NCBI GenBank assembly: GCA_000585055.1
Contig: JEMX01000088.1
Location: 1-55,809, forward strand
Direction of reading: 5' to 3'
DNA from: Candidatus Accumulibacter appositus
GTDB taxonomy: Bacteria > Pseudomonadota > Gammaproteobacteria > Burkholderiales > Rhodocyclaceae
DNA length: 55,809 bases
The notes beneath the pieces are model-generated. The model did no database searches and had not been told where the DNA came from. It was given only the letters and a program-made list of their open reading frames with translations. Of the stretch, positions 29,640 through 39,519 are shown one piece after another. The stretch's first letter is position 1, and the number at the start of each line of letters is the position of its first letter. The position numbers and the translations under genes were made by a program.

Positions 29640-29894
29640 ATGGGTTCTTTCAGCATCTGGCATTGGTTGATCGTTCTGGTCATCGTCCTGCTGGTTTTCG
29701 GAACCAAGAAACTCCGCGGACTGGGCTCCGATCTCGGTGGCGCAGTCAAGGGTTTCAAGGAAGGCATCAAGGAAGCGACCAGCGAGGACCCGGCCGCGCC
29801 AGGGAGCACGCCGCCACAGCAGCAGCAAACCCCGCAACAGGTCAACGACGCGCAAACCATCGAGGGCGAGGTCCGCGAAAAGACCAAAAGCTAG
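29640..29894 (+). CDS. tatA: Sec-independent translocase subunit TatA
   Basis: TatA oligomers form the pore of the twin-arginine export pathway for folded proteins. The 84-residue protein has the short N-terminal membrane helix ([18 protein letters not shown]) with the FG hinge and the amphipathic helix [18 protein letters not shown], then a polar glutamine-rich tail. GGAG lies 6 bases upstream of the start. tatB follows 92 bases downstream. Confidence 0.96.
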   Translation: MGSFSIWHWLIVLVIVLLVFGTKKLRGLGSDLGGAVKGFKEGIKEATSEDPAAPGSTPPQQQQTPQQVNDAQTIEGEVREKTKS

Positions 29895-29935
29895 TCCAGG
29901 CGCCAACCGCGTGACCGCCCGCCAGGGGCCCCGCC

Positions 29936-29960
29936 AATCGCGTACGCGACTTCCCCATTG
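29936..29960 (+). repeat. Dispersed palindromic intergenic element, short copy before tatB
   Basis: TCGCGTACGCGA (29938-29949) is a perfect 12-bp palindrome that matches the core of the copy at 42862-42880. It is followed by CTTCCCCATTG in place of CTTTCACATTAA. It lies 26 bases before the tatB start and points towards it. Together with the previous copy, both internal gaps of tatA-tatB carry the element. Confidence 0.65.
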
Positions 29961-29986
29961 ATTGCTTATTCACTCTCCGACGGCCT

Positions 29987-30412
29987 ATGTTTGATATCAG
30001 CTTTACCGAGATGATGCTCATAGCGGTCGTCGCGCTGGTGGTCATCGGTCCGGAGCGTCTCCCGAAAGTGGCGCGCGCGGCCGGGCACCTGCTCGGACGT
30101 GCGCAACGTTACGTCAGCGACGTGAAATCGGACATCAACCGGGAAATCCAGCTCGACGAGCTGAAGAAGCTGCGCACCGAGATCCAGGATTCCGCGCGTA
30201 GCGTCGAACAGTCGCTGAACAGCGAAGTGCAGGCCGCACGCCAAGCCATGACGCACGCCGCGCAGGCGGCCAAAGGCGACGCCAACACGCCGGCCGCCAA
30301 CGCGTCGCCGAGCATCGCACCGACCGAGCCGACGCAAGCGGCCATAGCGAGCACCGCCGCGACAGCGCCGAACACACCCGGCAGCCCCGAAAAACCAGCC
30401 GGAACGGTCTGA
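29987..30412 (+). CDS. tatB: Sec-independent translocase subunit TatB
   Basis: TatB works with TatC in recognising twin-arginine signal peptides. The 141-residue protein starts MFDISFTEMMLIAVVALVVI with the single membrane helix, then the hinge GPERLPKVARAAG and a charged amphipathic helix. The last 50 residues are rich in Ala, Pro and Thr and look unstructured. It is 7 bases ahead of tatC. Confidence 0.95.
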   Translation: MFDISFTEMMLIAVVALVVIGPERLPKVARAAGHLLGRAQRYVSDVKSDINREIQLDELKKLRTEIQDSARSVEQSLNSEVQAARQAMTHAAQAAKGDANTPAANASPSIAPTEPTQAAIASTAATAPNTPGSPEKPAGTV

Positions 30413-30419
30413 GCAAAAA

Positions 30420-31277
30420 ATGAGCGAAGAAACCGGGGATTCTTTCCTATCGCATCTGGTTGAGCTACGCGGCCGTCTGATACGTGCGCTGATCGCCATC
30501 GCCCTGGTCTTTGTTTGCCTCTTCCCGTGGGCCAAGGAACTCTATTCGCTGTTGGCGCAGCCCTTGCTAGCGACACTGCCGCAAGGTGGCCAGATGATTG
30601 CCACCGACGTCATCGGGGTGTTCCTGGTACCGATGAAAGTGGCCCTGATGGTCGCTTTCCTGATCGCCCTGCCCTATGTCCTCTATCAGATCTGGGCTTT
30701 CATAGCGCCGGGTCTCTATTCCCACGAAAAGAAGCTGGCCGTGCCGCTGGTCGGGGTGAGCGTCTTGCTGTTCTTCCTGGGCATGGCTTTCGCCTATTTC
30801 CTGGTCTTTCCGACGGTTTTCGGCTTCATGGCGCAGGTGGCACCCGAAGGCGTCGCCTGGATGACCGACATCGAGAAGTACCTGTCATTCGTGCTCACCT
30901 CCTTCATGGCCTTTGGCGTGACCTTCGAGGTTCCGGTGCTGGTCGTGGTCCTGGTCTATACCGGTATCGTCGATCTCGCCAAGCTCAAGGAATGGCGCCC
31001 CTACGTGATTGTTGGCTCCTTCGTCGTCGCCGCTGTCTTTACGCCACCGGACGTCATTTCACAGTTGATGATGGCCATTCCGATGTGCCTGCTTTTCGAA
31101 CTCGGGCTGGCGCTGGCGCGCTTCGTCACCAGACGCGCGGCGCGTCACGAGACGCCGGACGATCAGGAGTCGGCCGCCAGTGCTGGCGGCGAATGGAAAG
31201 CGCTGAGTGCCGAGGAGATGAACAAGGCCGTCGCCGATCTCGGTACTCGAGCGAACGACCAGAAGCCCGACGCCTGA
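30420..31277 (+). CDS. tatC: Sec-independent translocase subunit TatC
   Basis: TatC is the six-helix receptor for twin-arginine signal peptides. The 285-residue protein begins with the conserved cytoplasmic segment SFLSHLVELRGRLIRAL. It has LYQIWAFIAPGLYSHEKK after helix two, the EKYLSF segment, and FEVPVLVVVLVYTGIV. The hydrophilic C-terminal tail (about 45 residues) is longer than in E. coli. It ends the his-HIT-tat block; the next gene is on the opposite strand. Confidence 0.96.
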   Translation: MSEETGDSFLSHLVELRGRLIRALIAIALVFVCLFPWAKELYSLLAQPLLATLPQGGQMIATDVIGVFLVPMKVALMVAFLIALPYVLYQIWAFIAPGLYSHEKKLAVPLVGVSVLLFFLGMAFAYFLVFPTVFGFMAQVAPEGVAWMTDIEKYLSFVLTSFMAFGVTFEVPVLVVVLVYTGIVDLAKLKEWRPYVIVGSFVVAAVFTPPDVISQLMMAIPMCLLFELGLALARFVTRRAARHETPDDQESAASAGGEWKALSAEEMNKAVADLGTRANDQKPDA

Positions 31278-31325
31278 CCACCCGGCAAGGCAGCGGTTCC
31301 GTCAAGGCCAAGCCTGTCGCGAATT

Positions 31326-32141
31326 TCAGGAAGCCGCGGAGGCCACTTTCGCCGGACCGGCGACGGTCAGCCGATGCCGCACTGGCGCCCCTTCTTCGAA
31401 CAGCCACAGACTGCCGCTGGGCAGCACCGCCCAGTCTTCGTTGTCGGTCAGCGGCACGGTAGCGATCACCGCGACGCGATCATCCGGCGTCGTCACATCG
31501 CTGAAGTCGATGCTCACATCCTGGTCGCGCAGATGGGCAACGGCAAACGGTGCCTGGCGAATGATGTAGGTCAGCTGCGTCGAGCAGTGGGCGAACAGGC
31601 AATCGCCGTTCGACAGCAGATAGTTGCACGCTCCTTGCGCGGCAAGCTGCAGAGTCAGCTGATGCAGCGCCTCGAAGAGCCGCGCCTGGCTGGGCGCACG
31701 ACTGCCAAAGCGCTGCCGCAAGTTCTCTAACAGCCAGCAGAAGGCGCGTTCGCTATCGGTGTGGCCGACGGGGGTGAAGCTGCCGTCGAGCGGCGGCGAG
31801 AAATCCGGCAAATGCCCGTTGTGCGCGAAAATCCAGTAACGTCCCCAGAGTTCGCGCATGAAGGGGTGGGTGTTTTCGAGCGCCACGACGCCCTGCGTCG
31901 CCTTGCGAATATGTGCGATGACGTTTTGCGAGTGGATCGGATAGCTGCGCACCAGCTCGGCCAGCGGTGACGAGCACGAGGGCTGTGGCTCGAGGAAAAC
32001 GCGCGTGCCGCGACCTTCGAAGAAAGCGATTCCCCAGCCGTCGGAATGCACGTCGGTCGCGCCACCGCGCGCCTGGAATCCGGCAAAGGAGAAACAAATG
32101 TCGGTCGGCACATTGCAGTTCATGCCCAACAATTGGCACAT
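31326..32141 (-). CDS. Class II glutamine amidotransferase (YafJ-like)
   Basis: The 271-residue protein has the N-terminal-nucleophile amidotransferase fold with the catalytic cysteine at position 2 (MCQLLGMNCNVP). The segments SDGWGIAFFEGRG, AHIRKATQGVVALENTHPF and FAHNGHLPDF contain the glutamine-binding residues. No synthetase domain is attached, as in the YafJ group, whose acceptor is not generally known. It is convergent with tatC and starts a 529-base gap before the sensor kinase gene. Confidence 0.88.
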   Translation of the reverse strand: MCQLLGMNCNVPTDICFSFAGFQARGGATDVHSDGWGIAFFEGRGTRVFLEPQPSCSSPLAELVRSYPIHSQNVIAHIRKATQGVVALENTHPFMRELWGRYWIFAHNGHLPDFSPPLDGSFTPVGHTDSERAFCWLLENLRQRFGSRAPSQARLFEALHQLTLQLAAQGACNYLLSNGDCLFAHCSTQLTYIIRQAPFAVAHLRDQDVSIDFSDVTTPDDRVAVIATVPLTDNEDWAVLPSGSLWLFEEGAPVRHRLTVAGPAKVASAAS

Positions 32142-32670
32142 TTTTCATTCTCATCGTTACGCGACAGCAGGGACGCCGCCGCACTCGGAAACCTGCCAGC
32201 ACCCTATATGCGGGCAACTTGACCAGCACAGCCTTTGCTTGAGCCGCTGATGGCCGGTCAGCGGCGATCAGCGGCGATCGGCCAGGATCTGACGGTGCCC
32301 ACCTCGAAAACTGGAAGATCTCGATGGCCGGTGTCGGCAGCATTGCCGACGTTCGCCTCGGCCGAAATAAGGCGCGAAAGCAGTCGGTGCCTCGACCGGG
32401 TTGGCGAAGAAGCGCGGCAACGGAAAACTTCAGTGAGAGGTTTGGGGCAACGGCAAGGGCAGTATAATCCGTTACAACCCGGCATATATCAAGCACGACA
32501 TTTTTCAGAGTGGCAACGGAGGCATGATTGGGTGAGATAGTGCCGAATGGGTTGATCACTGGCATAACAAGGGTAATGGGGACTGTTGCCTCCAAGAGTT
32601 TCGCGAACGGTGAAAAACGTTGCGAAGAAGATTGGACGGCATTCGACGCCCCCAACGCGGAAGGCGGACG
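32142..32670. other. 529-base intergenic region with short repeats and a weak promoter
   Basis: I see no credible gene here; the reading frames give low-complexity sequence with no family resemblance. TCAGCGGCGA is repeated twice in tandem (32258-32277) inside an inverted repeat of TGGCCG (32251-32256) and CGGCCA (32279-32284). A TATAAT at 32463-32468 with TTTGGG 16 bases upstream could be a promoter for the sensor kinase gene on the plus strand. The region separates the amidotransferase and the signalling genes, which diverge from it. Confidence 0.5.
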
Positions 32671-35589
32671 ATGAATATTAGTCCGCTCTCCGTACTCCTC
32701 TCTCGCCTGGTCTGGTTCAGCCTGTTACCGCTACTGCTGCTGGCCAGCGGCCTGGCTGCATATCACGTGCACTCCAATCAGGTGGCGACGCAGGAATCGG
32801 CGGCCCGGCGGCTCGACAACTACGCGGCGCAAATCGACGGCTTCCTCGAAGCACGCATCCTGGCCCTCCGCATGCTGGCGGATTCGCCGCTGGCGGACGA
32901 CCCGAAGCGCTGGCCCGATCTGTACGCCGAGGCCCAGGCTTTCCGCGCGAGCTTCGGCAGCCAGGTAATCTTCGCCGACGCAGAACGGCAGATGTTGTTC
33001 AACACCCGCGTGCCCTTTGATACCCCACTGCCACGACTGCCGGATGCCCGCCAGGGCCGTTCCGCAGCGCCGATAGCACTGGAAACCGGCACGCCGGCGG
33101 TCGGCGATATCGTGCAGGGTCCGGTGATCGACGAACCGCTGGTGGCCATCGTCGTACCTGGGCTACGCGCCGGCCGCGTGCGCCATCTGATGCTCGTCAC
33201 CTCCACCACGCGGGAAATCCAGCGACTCGTGAACGCGATCCCCATGGCACCCGGCTGGGTGCTCTCGGTGCAGGACAGCGCCGGTGACCTGATCGCCCGC
33301 CAGGCACCGGCGGACTTCGATCCGGCCCGCGACGTCGACGCCGACTGGCTCTTCGCGGTAAAGTCCCGCTGGGCTCCGTGGACCATCACCGTCGCGGTGC
33401 CGCGCACAGTGATACAAGAGCCGCTACTCAGCTCGATTGCGGCATTGCTGTTGGCCATCGTCCTGACGACTCTTGCCGGCTGGCTTCTTGGCCGTCGCGT
33501 CGCCTGCCGAATCGCTCGCCAAATAACGGCCCTGAGCCATACCGCCCCCGACGCGCCACTGCCGGATATCTCCGAAATTGCCGCCGTACGCGAGCACCTC
33601 GACAGCAACCTGATCGCCCTGCGCGAAAGCGAGGAGCGGCTGCGCTTGTCCACGGAATTGGCAAACGTGGCGGTGTGGGAATACCGTTTTGCCAACGACA
33701 GCATGGCGCGTTCGCCCAACCATGACCAGCTCTATGGCCTAGCCTGGCAAACAGACTGGGAGATGAGCACGTTTCTGAATGCCACCCACCCGGAGGACCG
33801 GGAGCTCTCATTGGCGACGATTCAGAAATCAGTGGCTCCGGGCGGACCGGACGATTACACCTTCGATTTCCGGGTGGTCTATCCCGATCAATCGGTCCAT
33901 TGGCTGATGGTTATCGGCCAGGTGGTGGAACGTGCTAGCGATGGGCAAGGTACGGTCGTGCGCGGCTGCCTGATGGACATTACCCAGCGCAAGCAGGTAC
34001 AAATGGCGCTGAATGAGGGCAACGAGCGGCTGGCTGCAGTGATGGAGAACATCAGTGAGGGCCTTGTCGTGGCTGATCGCCAGGGGCTGGTCGTTTACTG
34101 GAACCCGGCTGCCCTGGCCATGTGCGGCTACGCGAGTATGGACGAATGCCGGCGCAAGATCGCCGAGTTTGCCGACACGTTTGAAGTGCGCCTAGTCAAC
34201 GAGGATCGCGTGCTGCCGAAGGAGGACTGGCCGTTGAGTCGCGTGCTGCGCGGCGAAGTGCTTCATGATTGGGAGGTACGGTTACGCCGGCTCGACCGAG
34301 GCTGGGAGAAAATCGTCGCGTATTCCGGCTGGCTCATCCACAGCGCCAGCGGCGAGAGTCTCGCGTTCGTTTCGAGCACCGACGTCAGCGATCGGAAACA
34401 GGCGGAGGCGGAATTGCAGAAGTTCGCCATGCTGGCCGACAGCAGCAGCGAATTCATCGGCATGTGCGATCTCGACCTGAACCCGCTCTATGTGAACCCG
34501 GCAGGCGTGCGCATGGTCGGACTTCCCGATCAGGCCGCCGCCTGCCGCGTAAAGGTGGAGGAATACTTTTTCCCGGAGGATCAGCGGTTCATCGCGGAGG
34601 AATTTTTCCCGCGCGTTCTGCGCGAGGGCCACGGCGACGTGGAGATTCGCCTGCGCCACTTCCAGACCGGGGAGCCGATTTGGATGTTCTACTATCTCTT
34701 CAGTGTCCACGACGCCAGCGGCGCAATCGTCGGTTGGGCCACCGTCAGCCGCGACATTAGCGAGCGCAAGCAGGCGGAGGCGGAAGTCCATCGCCTGCAT
34801 GAGGAACTGCAAGCACACGCCACAAGCCTCGAACAGCGGGTGCTCGAACGTACCGCTGAGCTGGAAGCGGCAAAGCTCCGCGCCGAGGCAGCCGACCGGG
34901 TCAAGTCGACCTTTCTGGCGACGATGTCGCACGAACTGCGCACGCCGCTCAATTCCATCATCGGCTTCACCGGCATCCTGCTGCAGAAACTTCCTGGCCC
35001 GCTCAACGCCGAGCAGGAAAAGCAGCTTGACATCGTGCGCAATGCCTCGCGCCACCTGCTTGCGCTGATCAGCGACGTCCTCGACATCTCCAAGGTGGAA
35101 GCAGGCGAGTTGCACATCGCGCACGAGCGACTCGACCTGCGCGCATTGATCGCCCGGCTGGGTGAAGTATTCGGGCCGCTGGCCGCACGCCGCGGTCTGG
35201 CCTTCGGCCTCGATATCACCGAGAATGAGGCCATGGTTATCGGAGACAGGCGCCGCCTGGAACAGGTGCTCAACAACCTGCTCTCGAACGCGCTCAAGTT
35301 TACGCCAAGAGGTTGCATCAATCTGTCCTGTCGCAAAGAGGGTGACTCCTTCGTTGTCGCGGTCACCGATACGGGGGTGGGCATCAAGACCGAAGATATG
35401 GACAAGCTCTTTCGGCCTTTCAGCCAGATCGAGACCGGGCTGGCGGGACTTCGAGAAGGGACCGGCTTGGGGCTCGCGATTTCCCGGAGTCTGGTCGAAG
35501 CAATGGGCGGCCACATATCGGCCGAGAGTGAATGGGGCCAAGGCAGTTGTTTTGCACTGACCTTACCTTGCGGAAAGAAGGTGTCATGA
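32671..35589 (+). CDS. Membrane sensor histidine kinase with three PAS domains
   Basis: The 972-residue protein has two membrane helices (about residues 10-32 and 250-275) flanking a periplasmic sensor domain of roughly 220 residues. Three PAS/PAC units follow (about 315-445, 450-580 and 580-705), ending in ITQRKQV, VSDRKQAEAE and ISERKQAEAE. After a coiled coil comes the HisKA domain with H754 (SHELRTPLNSIIGF). The HATPase domain shows the N-box NNLLSNALKFT, DTGVGI and GTGLGLAISRSLVEAMGG. ATG 32671 follows a GGAAGGCGG ribosome site. The stop overlaps the next gene's start (ATGA), and a second overlap follows, so three signalling genes form one operon. The signal is unknown. Confidence 0.93.
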   Translation: MNISPLSVLLSRLVWFSLLPLLLLASGLAAYHVHSNQVATQESAARRLDNYAAQIDGFLEARILALRMLADSPLADDPKRWPDLYAEAQAFRASFGSQVIFADAERQMLFNTRVPFDTPLPRLPDARQGRSAAPIALETGTPAVGDIVQGPVIDEPLVAIVVPGLRAGRVRHLMLVTSTTREIQRLVNAIPMAPGWVLSVQDSAGDLIARQAPADFDPARDVDADWLFAVKSRWAPWTITVAVPRTVIQEPLLSSIAALLLAIVLTTLAGWLLGRRVACRIARQITALSHTAPDAPLPDISEIAAVREHLDSNLIALRESEERLRLSTELANVAVWEYRFANDSMARSPNHDQLYGLAWQTDWEMSTFLNATHPEDRELSLATIQKSVAPGGPDDYTFDFRVVYPDQSVHWLMVIGQVVERASDGQGTVVRGCLMDITQRKQVQMALNEGNERLAAVMENISEGLVVADRQGLVVYWNPAALAMCGYASMDECRRKIAEFADTFEVRLVNEDRVLPKEDWPLSRVLRGEVLHDWEVRLRRLDRGWEKIVAYSGWLIHSASGESLAFVSSTDVSDRKQAEAELQKFAMLADSSSEFIGMCDLDLNPLYVNPAGVRMVGLPDQAAACRVKVEEYFFPEDQRFIAEEFFPRVLREGHGDVEIRLRHFQTGEPIWMFYYLFSVHDASGAIVGWATVSRDISERKQAEAEVHRLHEELQAHATSLEQRVLERTAELEAAKLRAEAADRVKSTFLATMSHELRTPLNSIIGFTGILLQKLPGPLNAEQEKQLDIVRNASRHLLALISDVLDISKVEAGELHIAHERLDLRALIARLGEVFGPLAARRGLAFGLDITENEAMVIGDRRRLEQVLNNLLSNALKFTPRGCINLSCRKEGDSFVVAVTDTGVGIKTEDMDKLFRPFSQIETGLAGLREGTGLGLAISRSLVEAMGGHISAESEWGQGSCFALTLPCGKKVS

Positions 35590-35975
35590 AGGTGCTGGTG
35601 ATCGAGGACAACGAGCAGAACCTCTACCTGGTTCGCTACCTGCTGGAAGCCGACGGACATCAAATCCGAGAGGCGCGCAGCGGCCCCGAAGGCATCGCGC
35701 TTGCGAGCGCCGCGGTGCCGGACGTGATCCTGCTCGACATCCAGTTGCCCCAGATGGACGGCTACGCAGTGGCGCAGGCATTGCGCCAGAACCCCGCGCT
35801 CGATGAAGTGCCGATCGTTGCCGTCACCTCTTACGCCATGAATGGCGACCGCGCAAGGTCGCTGCAAGCCGGTTGTGACGATTACGTTGAGAAACCGATC
35901 AATCCGGACACTTTTGCCGCGCAAGTGGCTGCGGCGGCAAAGGCGGGACGTCGGAAACACGGTGGCGACGGATGA
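35586..35975 (+). CDS. Single-domain response regulator (CheY/DivK-like receiver)
   Basis: The 129-residue protein is a lone receiver domain. It has the acidic pair in [10 protein letters not shown], the phosphoacceptor Asp in [13 protein letters not shown], the conserved Thr in AVTSYAM and the Lys in VEKPIN. There is no output domain, so it probably relays phosphate from the upstream kinase or acts by protein contact. The form is close to DivK-type receivers ([14 protein letters not shown]). Both ends overlap neighbours as ATGA. Confidence 0.93.
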   Translation: MKVLVIEDNEQNLYLVRYLLEADGHQIREARSGPEGIALASAAVPDVILLDIQLPQMDGYAVAQALRQNPALDEVPIVAVTSYAMNGDRARSLQAGCDDYVEKPINPDTFAAQVAAAAKAGRRKHGGDG

Positions 35976-38900
35976 CACATGTGCTGATCGTCGAAGACAT
36001 CGAGGAGAATCGCTATTTCCTCAAGGTGTTGCTGGAGGGGCACGGCTACCGGGTAACGGCCGCGCGTGACGGCCTGGAAGCGCTGTTGGCGGCCCGGCGC
36101 AACCCACCTGACATTGTCGTGTCTGATGTGCTGATGCCAAACATGGATGGTTTTTCCCTGTGCCGCGCATGGATGCAGGATGAAACGCTGAGAGCGATCC
36201 CATTCATCTTCTATTCCGCCACTTACAAGACACCCGACGACGAGAAACTGGCGCTGTCGCTGGGCGCGCTGCGCTATCTGATCAAACCGCTGGAATCGGA
36301 CGTATTTCTCGGCGAATTGAACTCGGCGCTACGCGAGTGGACAAGTGCGCAGACGCTGGCGCCCAGCGCAATTGAGGAGACGGTCTTCCGGAACCAGCAC
36401 GCATCAGCCCTCTCGCGAAAACTTCAGGACAAGATCGCCCAACTGGAAGTTGCCAACCGCCAACTTCGCGGCAGCGAAGCGCGCTACCGAACGCTGTTCG
36501 AATCTGCGCCGGATGGTATTGCCGTTTTTTCGGGGAGTGCCGAAGGCCAGCTGATCGAGGGCAACACCAGCCTCTGCCAGTTGCTCGGCTACTCCCGTGA
36601 CGAGCTGATCGCGATGCGCCCTACAGACATCGTTACCGAGCCCGACATCGCGCAGATCGGGCCGGCAATCGATGTGGCCCAAAGCATGCCTTCTCACCAG
36701 GGGGAGTGGCGGTTCAAGCGCAAGGATGGGTCGGGCATCACGACCGAGGTTGTCGCGACGACCATGCCCGATGGCGATTTCCTGGCGCTGATTCGCGACA
36801 TCACCGAGCGAAAGAAACACGAAAACGAGCTACGCCAGCTGAACCAGACCCTCGAGTTGATCCGCGAATGCCACAAGATTTTGGTGTATTCATCGGACGA
36901 AGCGAGCTTGCTGGCGGGCGTTTGCCGCCGTATTGCCGAAAGCGGCGGCTATCTCTTCGTCTGGGTCGGGCTTGCCGAGCCGGATGCGGCGCGGCAGCTG
37001 CGCCCGGTCGCGTGGAGTGGAATCGAGGACGCGCCACTGCTGGCCACAACCACGGATATCGCCTGGGACGACGCGGCTAGCGAACAAGGTCCGGCCGGCA
37101 CCGCGGTTCGCACCGGAAAACCGGTCATGGTGCGCGATCTGCAGATGGATTCGCGCGTGCTCCCGTGGCGCGCAGCCTGCGTCCGGGTGGGAATAGATTC
37201 GGTGATCTCGCTACCGCTCCGGGCGGGTGACCAGATGCTCGGCGCGATCAGCATGTATGCGCGGCAGGCGGATGCCTTCGATGCCAGTGCAGTAGATTTG
37301 CTGTCGGAACTGGCGAATGACCTGGCCTATGGTCTGGCCGCGCTGCGCGAGACGGCTGAGCGCCAGCGCGTCGAGCTGGCGTTGACCTTGCGCCAGCACG
37401 CCGTGGATTCGAGCAGTAACGGCATCGTGATAACCGAGGCTGCGGAGCCGGATAACCCTCTGGTCTACGTTAACCCGGCCTTCGAACAGATCACCGGTTA
37501 TCCCGCGCAGGAGGTTCTTGGCCACAATCCGCGTTTCCTGGCCGGCCACGATCTGGAGCAGATCGGGCTGACAGAGATCCGTGCCGGCTTGCGCGGCCAG
37601 CGGCCGGCAAGAGCGCTGTTGCGCAACTATCGCAAGGACGGCCGCCTGTTCTGGAACGATTTGTCAGTGGCGCCGGTACGCGATGCCAGCGGCCGGGCGA
37701 CGCATTTCATCAGCGTCATCAACGACGTGACCGACCGCGTTAACTACGAGACGCAACTGGAGCACCAGGCCAACCACGACGCCTTGACCGGCCTGGCGAA
37801 CCGCAATCTGCTCGCCGACCGGATGGCGCAGGCGATCACCCATGCGCAGCGCGCCAACCGCCTGGTGGCCGTGATGCTGCTCGATCTCGACCGCTTCAAG
37901 GTGATCAATGACAGCCTCGGTCATGGCACGGGCGACGCACTGCTGAAAGTCGTGGCGGAACGCCTGAGCACCTGTGTGCGCGCTGGCGATACGATGGCGC
38001 GCCTGGGCGGTGACGAGTTCGTGGTGGTGATGATCGACGTGGCAAACGAAAACGATGTGGCGCCACTGGCCCGCACCATGCTGAGTCTCCTGGCCGAGGA
38101 AATCAGCGTGGCGGGGCACGACGTGGTGGTCACCGCCAGCCTCGGGATAGCCCTCTATCCTAGAGACGGCGCAACAGCGGAGACCTTGCTGCAAAACGCC
38201 GATGTCGCGATGTACCGTGCAAAAGAGCTTGGGCGGAACGTTTCGCAGTTCTACACGCCGGAGATGAATGCGCAGACCCTGCAGCGCCTGGAACTGGAAA
38301 CCGGGCTGCGCCGTGCCCTGGAGCGCAGCGAGCTGGAGCTGTTCTATCAACCCAAGGTGGAATTGCAGCGCGGCCAGGTGGTGGGCGCCGAGGCGCTCAT
38401 TCGCTGGCGCCATCCGCTGCTGGGCATGGTGTCGCCCGCCGAATTCATCCCTTTGGCCGAGGAAACCGGGCTCATCGTGCCGATCGGCCAATGGGTCATC
38501 GAGACCGCCTGCGCGCAGTTGAAAGCCTGGCAGAACGAAGGCCTGCCGGACATCAGCGTTGCGGTTAACCTGTCGGCGCGGCAGTTTGAGCAGGACGACC
38601 TGCCCAACGCGGTGGCGCAGGCATTGCAGCGCAGCGGGATCGTGGCCAGCGACCTGGAACTGGAGGTGACGGAAAGCGCGGTGATGCTGAATCCGGAGCG
38701 GACCGTATGCATCCTGCGCGAGCTCAAGCGGATCGGCGTACGCTTGGCGCTGGACGATTTCGGTACCGGCTATTCCAGCCTGAACTACCTGAAGCGTTTT
38801 CCCATCGATACCCTGAAGATCGATCGGTCCTTCGTCCGTAACATAACCACCGAACCGGACGACGCGGCCATCGCTGTGGCGGTGATTTCCCTCGCTCACA

Positions 38901-39511
38901 GCCTGAAGCGCAGGGTAGTGGCGGAAGGCGTGGAAACCGAGTCGCAACTCCGCTATCTGCACCGGCACCGCTGCGACGAGATGCAGGGCTATTACTTCAG
39001 CAGCCCACTCCCGGTCCACGAGCTCGCCGACCTGCTGCGCAGCGGGCGCTCATTGCCGCTCGGCGACCCGACGCTCAGCGACGCAGTGCGAACCCTGCTG
39101 CTGGTGGATGACGAGCCGAGCATCCTCGCCGCGCTGAGACGTGTGTTGCGGCGCGATCGCTACCGCATCCTGACTGCCGGGAGCGCCGTCGAGGGTCTGG
39201 AACTGTTGGCGCTCAACGAGGTGCAGGTAATCATCTCCGATCAGCGGATGCCGACAACCAGCGGCACCGAATTTCTCGGCCGGGTCAAGGAACTGCACCC
39301 GAACACCGTCCGCATCGTGCTCTCCGGCTATACCGATTTGCAAACGGTCACTGACGCGGTCAATCGCGGCTCCATCTACAAATTCCTCACCAAGCCCTGG
39401 GACGACGAGCAGCTGCGCGAGCAAATCCGTGACGCTTTCACGCACTTTGAGGCAAGGAAGGCCGCCAGAACGGCGGAGCAGACGATCAACCCAACAACCG
39501 GGTACTGCTGA
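35972..39511 (+). CDS. Multidomain c-di-GMP signalling protein, REC-PAS-GAF-PAS-GGDEF-EAL-REC
   Basis: This 1179-residue cytosolic protein has a receiver at each end. The first REC (2-115) has IVEDIEEN and [14 protein letters not shown] domain follows (about 165-275), then GAF (about 295-455) and a second PAS (about 468-590, with GHNPRFLAG, which lacks the LOV cysteine). The GGDEF domain (about 595-755) has an intact GGDEF motif at 679-683. The EAL domain (about 775-1025) has EALIRWRHP and [17 protein letters not shown] intact. The second REC (about 1040-1155) has LLVDDEPS and ISDQRMP and resembles RpfG-type receivers. Both diguanylate cyclase and phosphodiesterase motifs look complete, so activity may be switched by phosphorylation. 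It overlaps the preceding receiver gene by 4 bases. Confidence 0.92.
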   Translation: MTHVLIVEDIEENRYFLKVLLEGHGYRVTAARDGLEALLAARRNPPDIVVSDVLMPNMDGFSLCRAWMQDETLRAIPFIFYSATYKTPDDEKLALSLGALRYLIKPLESDVFLGELNSALREWTSAQTLAPSAIEETVFRNQHASALSRKLQDKIAQLEVANRQLRGSEARYRTLFESAPDGIAVFSGSAEGQLIEGNTSLCQLLGYSRDELIAMRPTDIVTEPDIAQIGPAIDVAQSMPSHQGEWRFKRKDGSGITTEVVATTMPDGDFLALIRDITERKKHENELRQLNQTLELIRECHKILVYSSDEASLLAGVCRRIAESGGYLFVWVGLAEPDAARQLRPVAWSGIEDAPLLATTTDIAWDDAASEQGPAGTAVRTGKPVMVRDLQMDSRVLPWRAACVRVGIDSVISLPLRAGDQMLGAISMYARQADAFDASAVDLLSELANDLAYGLAALRETAERQRVELALTLRQHAVDSSSNGIVITEAAEPDNPLVYVNPAFEQITGYPAQEVLGHNPRFLAGHDLEQIGLTEIRAGLRGQRPARALLRNYRKDGRLFWNDLSVAPVRDASGRATHFISVINDVTDRVNYETQLEHQANHDALTGLANRNLLADRMAQAITHAQRANRLVAVMLLDLDRFKVINDSLGHGTGDALLKVVAERLSTCVRAGDTMARLGGDEFVVVMIDVANENDVAPLARTMLSLLAEEISVAGHDVVVTASLGIALYPRDGATAETLLQNADVAMYRAKELGRNVSQFYTPEMNAQTLQRLELETGLRRALERSELELFYQPKVELQRGQVVGAEALIRWRHPLLGMVSPAEFIPLAEETGLIVPIGQWVIETACAQLKAWQNEGLPDISVAVNLSARQFEQDDLPNAVAQALQRSGIVASDLELEVTESAVMLNPERTVCILRELKRIGVRLALDDFGTGYSSLNYLKRFPIDTLKIDRSFVRNITTEPDDAAIAVAVISLAHSLKRRVVAEGVETESQLRYLHRHRCDEMQGYYFSSPLPVHELADLLRSGRSLPLGDPTLSDAVRTLLLVDDEPSILAALRRVLRRDRYRILTAGSAVEGLELLALNEVQVIISDQRMPTTSGTEFLGRVKELHPNTVRIVLSGYTDLQTVTDAVNRGSIYKFLTKPWDDEQLREQIRDAFTHFEARKAARTAEQTINPTTGYC

Positions 39512-39519
39512 ACCGCCAG

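Noticed and set aside
32142..32670. Minus- and plus-strand open frames in the 529-base gap as genes
   Set aside because: They give low-complexity or repeat-derived peptides with no family resemblance and overlap each other.
37375..37740. Second PAS domain of the c-di-GMP protein as a LOV photosensor
   Set aside because: The motif reads GHNPRFLAG; the flavin-binding cysteine (NCRFL) is replaced by proline.
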